This document shows positions 56,561 through 64,000 of a DNA stretch of 64,000 bases, piece after piece (the first letter of the stretch is position 1; every line of letters begins with the position of its first letter). Position numbers and translations under genes: made by a program. The stretch covers positions 23,301,347 through 23,365,346 of the forward strand of contig OX393549.1 of the NCBI GenBank assembly GCA_947650365.1, given 5' to 3'. The DNA comes from Chamaelirium japonicum (taxonomy: Eukaryota > Streptophyta > Magnoliopsida > Liliales > Melanthiaceae). The notes beneath the pieces are model-generated. The model saw only the letters and a program-made list of their open reading frames with translations. It was not told the origin of the DNA and did no database searches.

Positions 56561-57242
56561 GAAGTCGGAAGAAGAAAGAAGCCTTGAAGAAGCAACGCCA
56601 GTCGTTCGAGAAGAAGATCAAGTCAAAGCTAAAGTCAAAGCAAGAAGCCAAAGCAAACGCCCCGGTAAAGCCCGCGCTAAAGCAACGCACGTGCCAAAGC
56701 CAAGCAACTACGACGGTCACGAGCAAAGCACCGCACGTTCTAGCCGATACGACGCGAAGTCCGGAAGAACTAAAGCATCGCAAGTCTCTACCCGTCTACG
56801 TTCAAGCGCAAGCGCCAAAGCAAAGCAAAAGCCAGAGCCACGCCAAAGCTACGCCAAAGCCGAAAGCTAAAGCCAAAGCTGACGCCAAAAACACGATCGA
56901 CGCCGCGAACCGACGATCAAGGACGCCGAGGTCGAGCAAGGATCGAGGAATACACGAAGACCGAGGAACGAAGCCCAAAGCCTCCCTAGCCGAGAAAGCG
57001 CGAAGCACGGACGGGACAAAATCAAAAGTGGAAATTCCTTAGCCTCTCAAAAACCCTCACCCTGTAAAGACCTCTGTCCTGGGCAACCCCTTCAGAGCTC
57101 TCGCACGAATACCACGTGGAGACGCGGATCAAAGGGACCCTCCAGAGGATCTCTCCCACAATCTCCTGATCAAAGAAAATTTGTAATCTCGTGTGATCCG
57201 CAATAAAGACGACCCGAATCTTTTTCCGCGACCACAGATTTC

Positions 57243-57261
57243 TGGCACGCCCGGTGGGACC
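57243..57261 (+). other. Putative primer-binding site
   Basis: TGGCACGCCCGGTGGGAC starts six bases after the LTR end and begins with TGG, as expected for pairing with a tRNA ending in CCA. I could not name the tRNA. Confidence 0.6.
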
Positions 57262-57308
57262 TCCTCTCCTTTCATCCGTACGTTTGAAGGAGTTGCTTCA
57301 AGTTCGCC

Positions 57309-60300
57309 ATGACCGGAACGAACGATGATACGTTTGCTCCAACAAGCCTCTCACCTATCGCCGAGTCTCCACTACTCCAACACGGCGATCCAGAAAACCC
57401 GGTGGATGACATTCCCCCGGTAGTACGCGTTTACACTCGGCGTACTCAAACTCTTGCGGACTTCTTCACGCCGGAAACTGCTACCGAAGATGCCCGCCAA
57501 GGCACCAATGAGGCCTTGGTGCATGAAGAAACAAGCCTCAATCCTGGAACATCTGTCCAGAAATTTGGGGAGGACCAGCCCCAACCCCGAACCCGTTCGG
57601 GTTCTCCAGCGGACTTTGCACCTCCCTTGCCGGGGGCAAACATCCGTCATCAAGCAGAAGCAAGTCATCATAACTACGTCTCCGACGACGATGGCGAAGG
57701 TGTGGGCATACAACATCGAGACGTCCTGCGACATCATCCTCCGTCCGCTCTCCAGCTCCAAGTCATGCAAATGAGTGAACACATGGCTCAGCTCACCCGA
57801 CTAATGGAAGAGAAAGATCGTCACATCAACACCTTACTTCAAAGGCTGAGTGCCAGGGATGCCGCAACATTCGGTCAACCTCCTGCTTCTCCAGTAGCTG
57901 CTCCAGCCCCATCTCCAACTCCTGCTCTTGCAGAAGTTGGCCCGGCAACACTAGCAATTACTCCTGCACTTTCCTCGGCCCCCGTGCCGACCTCGATAGC
58001 CGCGCAACCTTCAGTGGCAGCAACGATGAATGCCCAGCAAATACAAGCACTGGTGGCTGACATGATGCGTTCCCACGGCGGCAGCCTACCTCCGATCACG
58101 GCGGCATACTCAAAGCCTTACACCGCAAGGATCCAGCAGCTGCGCTTCCCTACCGGGTTCCAGCCACCAAAGTTTCAACACTTCGACGGAAAGGGGAACC
58201 CAAGGCAACACATTGCCCACTTCGTCGAAACTTGCAACAACGCCGGCACATACGGCGACGAGATGGTGAAGCAGTTCGTTCGCACCCTCAAAGGTAACGC
58301 TTTTGATTGGTATGTTGACCTTCCTCCAGGATCCATTGACAGCTGGGATCAAATGGAAAGAGAATTCCTCAACCGCTTCTACAGCACTCGGCGCATCGTT
58401 AGCATGACCGAGCTTACTGCCGTCAAGCAAAGGAAGGACGAGTCAGTAATCGACTACATCGATCGATGGAGGAATCTCGCCCTGAATTCACGAGACCGTT
58501 TGTCGGAAGACTCGGCTATCGAGATGTGCACCCAAGGCATGCACTGGGGCTTACTCTACATCCTCAAGGGGATCAAGCCTCGGTCCTTCGAAGAACTCGC
58601 AACTCGAGCCCACGACATGGAGCTCAGCTTAGCAAATCGCGGGGACTCGAAGACCAAAGACTTCCTGAAGGTGGAAAAGAAAGACAAACCGCCGGCACCC
58701 AAATCAAAGCAAGTTAACGTCACCGACATCGCCTCGGCCTCCAAGCCACTCAAAATCAGTGGCAAACCGGATCAAGAAAAGGGAGCTGCTATACCACCGC
58801 CTCCATCTCAAAGACAGTCAAAGATGACTCTAGAAGAACTCGAGGCCAAAGAGTATCCCTTTCCAGACTCGGAAGTCTCCTCCATGTTCGATCAACTGCT
58901 ACAAGAAAAGATGATCGAGCTTCCTCCTTCAAAAAGGCCCGAACAGATGCATCGGGTCAACGATCCGCTCTTCTGCAAATACCATCGGCTGGTTAGCCAT
59001 CCTATTGAAAAGTGTTTCGTCTTCAAAGAAAAGATCATGGCACTCGCAAAGCAAGGAAAAATCGAGATCGACTCCAGCGATGTTGCAACGGCAAACATGA
59101 CGTCCATCACCTTTGGTTCGTTTCAACCAGTACTCGTTGCTACTCACCAGAGAAGGCCCAAGTTGCGCATCAATCGCCAAAGGCCAATTGCAAAGTTAGC
59201 TACACGACGGAAAATCTCAAGGCGACAGCAGTACGCTCCTAAGCTCGCTGAGGAAGAAACGTCACTGCCCTGGGGGCAACCGTCATCTACATCAATGTCT
59301 CTCTCAAACAAAGCTATGTCCCAGCGGAATCTCCAGACGAGGTACGAGGAAGGAGACCCGGAGGTCGGTCTGTTAGGCCAGCCCTCAGGTAAATTCGACT
59401 ACTACGTCCTCTATTCCAGACCTTCGTCTGTCTCGATGGAAGAAATCAAGCCCACCGGCTGGGAGTCAGAAGGCGAGCCACCAAGGTCCCCAGAGGAGCA
59501 AGGCTCCCCGAATCACGGAGAACCCACGAATCTCCAGACAAGGTACGAACAAGGAGACCCGGAGGTCGGCCTGTTAGGCCAGCCCTCAGGCAAATTCGAC
59601 TACCACGTCCTCTATTCCAAACCTCCGTCTGTCTCAATAGAAGAAATCAAGCCCACCGGCTGGGAGTCAGAAGGCGAACCACCAAGGTCCCCAGAGAAGC
59701 AGGTCTCCCTGACCCATGAAGAACCTACAGCTGCCATTCCAGACCTTCACCTTGGTAACGAAGAATCCACTGATGAAGATGCCTGGGTCATGTTGCCCCG
59801 CAGACGAAGGCCATGGATGCCAAAAAGTCGCAAGCTCGATCGGGTAACAAGGAAGCTTCCAGAACGAAAAACTTACAAAAAGAAAAGCAAAGCTCCAGGA
59901 AGGAGGAGATTCAAAGTACCGCCGGCAGATCCTGATGATCTCCTCCTGCAAAACCCTCCAGAACCGACAACGTTGCAGGAGTTCTTCCCCGATTACTTCC
60001 TCCCATCTGATCAGCAATGCGAAGCCTCCTGTTGCATGGTTGAGATTCACACGGCACCGGAAGAAGAAGATAGGATCAAGCCTTCTGAAGAAAGCAACAC
60101 CGACAACGAGGAGGATGATTTCGACAAAGAAAACACTGCTGCTTACGACGAGGCAATTCTGCACTTGCCACTCATAGAAGCACTACACCTCCCAGAGAAA
60201 GCTCGTCTAGCAATGGCCGAGGCTTTGACAGACCCAGACAGCTACAAAAGAAAGAAGAAAAATACCGAAAAGGACAAAACTATTGTCTCATGTAACGCAG

Positions 60301-61700
60301 CAATAACTTTCTCGGACGAAGATCTGCAGCTCGGAGCACGACTGCACAATCGACCTGTCTATGTCTCGGGATACATCAACGAGAAGCCGGTAAACCGAAT
60401 CCTGCTGGACTGCGGCTCCGCCGTCAACATCATGCCTATCCAAACAATGCGCCAGCTTGGCATCACCACCGACCAGCTCTCGCAAAGCCAGCTGGTTATT
60501 CAAGGGTTCAACCAAGGAGGACAGTCCACCATAGGGATCATTCGTCTAAAACTCTCTATCAGTCAGCTTGACACGACGGTTCTTTTCCACGTCATTGACT
60601 GTCAAACATCATACCACCTTTTGCTGGGAAGACCGTGGCTGCACGAAAACGGTGTCGTAGTGTCTACCTGGCACCAATACCTCAAGTACTACGAGGAAGG
60701 TCTGGAAAAGTGCATTGTTGCAGACGATAAGCCGTTCAATGAGGCTGAAGCGCATCTCGCCGATGCCAAATTTTACCAAGCAAGGGACCTTGTTGCAGAA
60801 GTCCTTCCAGCTAAAGCTCCTCGAACTCAGAAAGCTAAAAGGATGGAGCAGGACGAAGCTCTGCCAACTCCAAATCCAGTACCACCATCTAAGGCGATAC
60901 ACGAAGTCAAAGAAGTGCTAGCGCCAAGACGAAGAATGCGCATCAGCTCCAAGCCAAGATCCATGAAGCATACTCCATTACCTGTCAAAGCTACGACAGT
61001 CTTACGCCTCACGCCTCAGTGGCTTCGCAAAGATGAACCACCACCTTTTGCCTCGCCAAAAGGGATAGTCCAACCGCTATCGGAAGCTAATGTCATCACT
61101 CTGCAAGAGATGACACTGCCACTACCCAGCCTGGGGCAAGCTTCAAATTCGCCAAAACCCATCAATCCCTTCGAATCCAGCCAACTCGCATTCAAGCCAA
61201 AAGGAAGTTGGGGACAAAATACCGCCAAACTCCTGTTCAAAGCTGGCTACGACAGAAACAGTGCTGCACATATGAGTACGCTCCTGCCAGCTCCAATACC
61301 ACACGGGATAACTAAGACTCAAGCCCATTTACTCCAGGGCGGCGAGCAGATCCCACCAAATCGGCGAGGCATCGGCTCCCGTCAAACCCCGATGGTCATC
61401 AAGATAACAGGAGAGAAGACCTTCACCTCTAACTACATTGAGGTGAAGTTGGTAGATGAAGCGGAAGAGGGATCGTCAGCCTCCAATGCACGCTCCACCA
61501 ATATCATTCATCCCGCTACAAAGGGCGTCAAAAGAAGGCGATATCGAGCTCGGCATTGGACCATACCTCAAAAGCAAAAGAAGAGCGTCAAAAACCAGGC
61601 AAGTCAAAACCCCATATCAGTATTCAAAAGACTTGGGCCAATCAGACAAGCAAAGCGAAGGTCAGTATTCGACCGTCTGGGAAAGCCACCCACTGGGTAA
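57309..61700 (+). CDS. Gypsy gag-protease polyprotein frame, 1463 codons
   Basis: A single long frame of the LTR element. Parts in order: a Pro/Ala-rich N-terminal region; the retrotransposon gag (capsid) domain at about residues 285-455 with HFVETCNNAGTYGDE, NAFDWYVDLPPGS and EFLNRFYSTRR; a CKYHRLVSHPIEKC zinc-knuckle-like motif near 560; two tandem 67-residue repeats near 674-807; a basic linker; an acid-protease domain near 1000-1130 (RILLDCGSAVNIMP, LLLGRPWLHENG); and a Pro/Lys-rich tail. Such proteins form the element's particle and process it. Start chosen at the first ATG after the primer-binding site. No reverse transcriptase is fused to it within this frame. Confidence 0.9.
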   Translation: MTGTNDDTFAPTSLSPIAESPLLQHGDPENPVDDIPPVVRVYTRRTQTLADFFTPETATEDARQGTNEALVHEETSLNPGTSVQKFGEDQPQPRTRSGSPADFAPPLPGANIRHQAEASHHNYVSDDDGEGVGIQHRDVLRHHPPSALQLQVMQMSEHMAQLTRLMEEKDRHINTLLQRLSARDAATFGQPPASPVAAPAPSPTPALAEVGPATLAITPALSSAPVPTSIAAQPSVAATMNAQQIQALVADMMRSHGGSLPPITAAYSKPYTARIQQLRFPTGFQPPKFQHFDGKGNPRQHIAHFVETCNNAGTYGDEMVKQFVRTLKGNAFDWYVDLPPGSIDSWDQMEREFLNRFYSTRRIVSMTELTAVKQRKDESVIDYIDRWRNLALNSRDRLSEDSAIEMCTQGMHWGLLYILKGIKPRSFEELATRAHDMELSLANRGDSKTKDFLKVEKKDKPPAPKSKQVNVTDIASASKPLKISGKPDQEKGAAIPPPPSQRQSKMTLEELEAKEYPFPDSEVSSMFDQLLQEKMIELPPSKRPEQMHRVNDPLFCKYHRLVSHPIEKCFVFKEKIMALAKQGKIEIDSSDVATANMTSITFGSFQPVLVATHQRRPKLRINRQRPIAKLATRRKISRRQQYAPKLAEEETSLPWGQPSSTSMSLSNKAMSQRNLQTRYEEGDPEVGLLGQPSGKFDYYVLYSRPSSVSMEEIKPTGWESEGEPPRSPEEQGSPNHGEPTNLQTRYEQGDPEVGLLGQPSGKFDYHVLYSKPPSVSIEEIKPTGWESEGEPPRSPEKQVSLTHEEPTAAIPDLHLGNEESTDEDAWVMLPRRRRPWMPKSRKLDRVTRKLPERKTYKKKSKAPGRRRFKVPPADPDDLLLQNPPEPTTLQEFFPDYFLPSDQQCEASCCMVEIHTAPEEEDRIKPSEESNTDNEEDDFDKENTAAYDEAILHLPLIEALHLPEKARLAMAEALTDPDSYKRKKKNTEKDKTIVSCNAAITFSDEDLQLGARLHNRPVYVSGYINEKPVNRILLDCGSAVNIMPIQTMRQLGITTDQLSQSQLVIQGFNQGGQSTIGIIRLKLSISQLDTTVLFHVIDCQTSYHLLLGRPWLHENGVVVSTWHQYLKYYEEGLEKCIVADDKPFNEAEAHLADAKFYQARDLVAEVLPAKAPRTQKAKRMEQDEALPTPNPVPPSKAIHEVKEVLAPRRRMRISSKPRSMKHTPLPVKATTVLRLTPQWLRKDEPPPFASPKGIVQPLSEANVITLQEMTLPLPSLGQASNSPKPINPFESSQLAFKPKGSWGQNTAKLLFKAGYDRNSAAHMSTLLPAPIPHGITKTQAHLLQGGEQIPPNRRGIGSRQTPMVIKITGEKTFTSNYIEVKLVDEAEEGSSASNARSTNIIHPATKGVKRRRYRARHWTIPQKQKKSVKNQASQNPISVFKRLGPIRQAKRRSVFDRLGKPPTG
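59328..59730 (+). repeat. Two 201-bp in-frame repeats within gag-pro
   Basis: Units start at 59328 and 59529 with NLQTRYE.GDPEVGLLGQP and include PSGKFDY, EEIKPTGWESEGEPPRSP. They are nearly identical, hence a recent duplication in multiples of three. A third, more diverged unit lies near 61928-62130. Confidence 0.92.
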
Positions 61701-63331
61701 GAAAAATCATTCCCACCCACCCACCCAAATCATTCTTTCAAACTGCCAAAGTCCCCGACATCCTTCTGGTGTCTCTTAATCATATCACAATTGCGGACAC
61801 TTCGGTCGACGAAACTTCTACTTCGGACGACGAGTTGCCACAAGCCCCGTTCGTCCTCGAAGAAGGGGGGCAACCGCCTCTCGTGCAAACACTCCCTCTT
61901 CCAAATAAAGCTACATCCCAGCATATGCTCAAAGCAAGAGACGGGCAAAGAGACCCTGAAGTCAGCCTGCTAGGCCAGCCATCAGGTAAGTTCGACTTCT
62001 ACGTCTTCTACTCCAAACCTCCTTCGATCCCAATGAAAGAAATCAAGCCAACCGGCTGGGGATCAGAAGATGAATCAGTAAAGCCTCCAGAAGAGCAAGT
62101 CCTTCCGATCAAAGAAGAGCCTTCGGTCACGGCACCAATTCTTCACCCTGACGAAGAAGATCTTACTGATGAAAATGCATGGGCTATGGCGCCTCGAAGG
62201 AGAAGACCACGACGATCAAGCTACAGGGTAGCACGTCTGGCCAACCACGAGAAAGATCGGGCGACAACAAAACTCCCCGAAAGAAAGATCTTCAAGAAAA
62301 AGAGTGAAGCTCCAGAAAGAAAGACGTCCAAAGTACCTCCAGCAAGTCCGAAAAATCTTCTCCAGCAAACTTGCCCAGAGCTGGCAACACTCCAGGAGTT
62401 TTTCCCCAGCCGCTTCCTTGAAGTTGATCAAAACCTCAAGGTCTCCGGTTGCATGAGGGAAGTTCACCAAGTGCTCAATGAAGAAAGTGGCACCAACATC
62501 GAAAGCATGGGGAGAACCATCGTCGCCAACGGCAAGCACTGCAACGAGGCCAAAGCACATATTGCTGACGCCAAGTGCTACCAGGCCGAAGACCCCGTTG
62601 TAGAAGTTCCTCCAGCAAAAGCTCTACGAGCCCAGAAAGTCAAAGCAGCTGCGAGAGACAAAACCTCTCCACTTGCAAAACTAGCGACATTCTCCAGCCA
62701 GACGGTGCACAAAGTCAAAGGAGCACCAGCATCAAGACGAAAAATCCATATCAACTCCAAATCAAGCTCAACGCCACACGTTCCGTTGCCTACTCAAGCT
62801 GCGACAGTCCTGTCGCTCGCACCTCAATGGCTTCGCAAGCCAGGACGATCGCCTTCCACTCCAGCAAAGGAACTATCGTCACAATTCTCCAAGGCCAACT
62901 TCATCACTTTGCAAGAGATGGCACTACCATTACACGGTCTGTTGCATGTCTCGAGCTCAATCGAGTCTTCCGAGTACACCAGCCTCGAGCAACTCGCAAT
63001 CAAGCTAGGAAACACTCGGGGGCAAAACTCCACCGAGCTGATGTTCAAATCCAGCTGCAACAAAGAAAGCACAGAGCATATGGGTTCATTACCCTCAGTT
63101 GCGATACCACATCGCCTGACAAAGACTCAAGCTCGTCTCTCCAAAAGCGACGAACAAAGTCTTCAAAACCACCGAGACATCAACTCTAGTCAAACTCCAG
63201 CAATCACCAAAACTCCAAGCAAGAAGATCTTCACTTCTAACTACATTGAAGCGAAGAAGGCGGATGACAACTGCGAACCAGCAGCGACTCTGCCTACCAG
63301 TGGCAAGTCCCTCAAAAGGTACTTTGCCTAG
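61556..63331 (+). CDS. Second gypsy frame: diverged duplicate of the gag-pro tail
   Basis: A 591-codon frame overlapping the end of the first. From about 61925 on it parallels residues of the first frame after 740: DPEVSLLGQPSGKFDFYV, EIKPTGW, TLQEFFPSRFL, AHIADAKCYQ, TLQEMALPL, TSNYIEAKK. It comprises the linker and tail modules; the protease module is present only in the first frame. The duplication is older than the 201-bp repeats, since the copies differ at many positions. Function of these modules is unknown. Confidence 0.8.
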   Translation: MDHTSKAKEERQKPGKSKPHISIQKTWANQTSKAKVSIRPSGKATHWVRKIIPTHPPKSFFQTAKVPDILLVSLNHITIADTSVDETSTSDDELPQAPFVLEEGGQPPLVQTLPLPNKATSQHMLKARDGQRDPEVSLLGQPSGKFDFYVFYSKPPSIPMKEIKPTGWGSEDESVKPPEEQVLPIKEEPSVTAPILHPDEEDLTDENAWAMAPRRRRPRRSSYRVARLANHEKDRATTKLPERKIFKKKSEAPERKTSKVPPASPKNLLQQTCPELATLQEFFPSRFLEVDQNLKVSGCMREVHQVLNEESGTNIESMGRTIVANGKHCNEAKAHIADAKCYQAEDPVVEVPPAKALRAQKVKAAARDKTSPLAKLATFSSQTVHKVKGAPASRRKIHINSKSSSTPHVPLPTQAATVLSLAPQWLRKPGRSPSTPAKELSSQFSKANFITLQEMALPLHGLLHVSSSIESSEYTSLEQLAIKLGNTRGQNSTELMFKSSCNKESTEHMGSLPSVAIPHRLTKTQARLSKSDEQSLQNHRDINSSQTPAITKTPSKKIFTSNYIEAKKADDNCEPAATLPTSGKSLKRYFA

Positions 63332-63355
63332 CGCAAGGTTACCCCCCTTGCCCCC

Positions 63356-63383
<28 letters not shown>
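63356..63383. repeat. Long A-run
   Basis: CCCCC followed by about 25 A, just after the second gypsy frame. Confidence 0.9.
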
Positions 63384-63388
<5 letters not shown>

Positions 63389-63395
63389 TAAAGGA

Positions 63396-63440
63396 ACTAC
63401 GTGTGACTTGATCCCTCTCAGTAGGGTACGTAGGCAGCCT
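63396..63440 (+). other. Conserved plant-gypsy motif (GTACGTAGGCAGCC)
   Basis: TGACTTGATCCCTCTCAGTA followed by GGGTACGTAGGCAGCC. From memory, similar wording recurs in many plant Ty3/gypsy elements downstream of coding sequence. Role unknown. Confidence 0.55.
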
Positions 63441-63499
63441 GTAAAGGTTCAGTCCAAACAAAAAAAAGTAAACCACCATTCCAGAAAATGAGCACAGAA

Positions 63500-63975
63500 A
63501 AGACGCAAGTCCAGCTCCGGGGATCGAGAAGCCGTCAGCCTCCGTCAAGCCACCAGCTTTCGGCACTGCCACAGCTCATCTCTCGAGGCACCCACGCGGT
63601 GCAAATCCAAAAGGCGAGAAATCACCAGCTCTCGGCGATTCGTAAGCTCCTCCCGCTGCTTTGCAAGGTTCATTGCAAAAGCCTTCTCGGTTGCTCGAGC
63701 TTGCTCCAAACGGGACTCCAGCTTCTGAAGCAACACATGAGTAGCAAGTCAAAGTCCTAGAGACGCCGAAGCGGCTCGCCTCCCGCAGCTTACACGCGTT
63801 GCAACTCCAGGGGTAGAGAAGCCATCAGCTTCCGACGCGTCGCTAGCTCTGCACGCTGCTTCGCAAGGTTCGCTACGGAAGCCTTCTCGATCGTCCTACC
63901 AGCTCAACGCGTCGCCAGCTTTGCACGCTGCCTTGCAAGGAGGGACTCCAGCTTCTGAAGCAACGCGCAAGTAAT
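63500..63975 (-). other. Repeated antisense region with coiled-coil-like frame
   Basis: The minus strand at 63736-63545 encodes a short helical peptide (KLESRLEQARATEKAFAMNL and QREELTNRREL). The underlying DNA recurs in degenerate form at about 63785-63960 (GCAAGGTTCGCTACGGAAGC, GGGACTCCAGCTTCTGAAGC). Antisense frames downstream of the main genes are known in Tat-like plant gypsy elements; whether this one is expressed cannot be told. Confidence 0.5.
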
Positions 63976-64000
63976 CTCCACCTTCTTCTGCACCCGAACC

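Larger units (their letters stand above)
54255..57236 (+). mobile_element. Left LTR, 2982 bp
   Basis: It begins TGTGGGCACCGAAATTAGCC and ends GCGACCACA, the same borders as the solo LTR. The five bases before it (GCGGC) should reappear after the right LTR if intact. Compared with the solo LTR it has an expanded 31-bp array near its start and a duplicated block of about 0.7-0.8 kb in the middle (two copies of AAGACCGAAGGCTTCACGAG at about 55280 and 56026). Confidence 0.92.
54255..64000 (+). mobile_element. Ty3/gypsy LTR element with gag-protease (left part; continues past window)
   Basis: Order seen: a 3-kb LTR (54255-57236), a primer-binding-like site, a very long gag-protease frame, a second overlapping frame made of repeated gag-pro tail sequence, an A-run, a conserved plant-gypsy motif and an antisense coiled-coil region. 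The right LTR and any reverse transcriptase or integrase are not in the window. The long LTR, long gag-pro frame and antisense region suggest the Tat-like group; that is inference. The portion seen looks largely whole and young: its LTR is very similar to the neighbouring solo LTR. Confidence 0.9.

Overview
This window is plant nuclear DNA: the inside of one very large host gene, packed with transposable elements. The host gene is UPF2, a core factor of nonsense-mediated mRNA decay, on the minus strand. Twelve consecutive coding exons can be placed between 44367 and 1, with GT/AG borders, matching phases and no internal stop. They cover about 740 codons: most of MIF4G domain 1, the acidic/lysine-rich linker, MIF4G domain 2 and the start of MIF4G domain 3. 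The first exon (expected right of 44367) and the C-terminal part (left of position 1) are not in the window or were not recognised. Introns run from 85 bp to 11.4 kb. Large introns, (AT)n tracts, abundant MITEs and Ty3/gypsy elements fit a land plant with a mid-sized to large genome. I would guess an early-diverging or woody angiosperm, but the sequence does not settle that.

Layout, left to right. 1-16.7 kb: UPF2 exons for MIF4G 2 and 3, separated by introns with hAT-type MITEs, a 5'-truncated LINE (12.5-14.2 kb) and a gypsy scrap. 16.6-27.1 kb: four exons; the introns hold a 940-bp MITE, a tandem duplication, a chromodomain gypsy fossil, and a run of six short foldback elements sitting in (AT)n/(AG)n microsatellites. 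27.1-38.5 kb: the largest intron, with nested MITEs, including one carrying a 9-bp-duplicated GC-rich insertion. 38.5-44.4 kb: two exons and a gypsy gag fossil. 44.4-64 kb: presumably intron 1 or upstream DNA, with a nearly intact autonomous hAT element (47186-51284, perfect 8-bp target duplication, one in-frame stop), a solo LTR (51380-53414, 5-bp duplication) and the left part of a related long-LTR Ty3/gypsy element (from 54255 to the window end) with a long gag-protease frame and a duplicated gag-pro tail.

The most interesting pattern is a set of otherwise unrelated short elements. They share hAT-like ends (CA..G followed by TTTTAAA or TTACC, or CTAGGAAGCAC) and most have 8-bp target duplications. 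Each family has its own short self-iterating word next to its ends: TATCGG, GCGATA, GTTTCGG, GACTCG, CCTAGGCG, GGACACG or CGATACGG. No transposase for these families lies in the window; the autonomous hAT has different ends.
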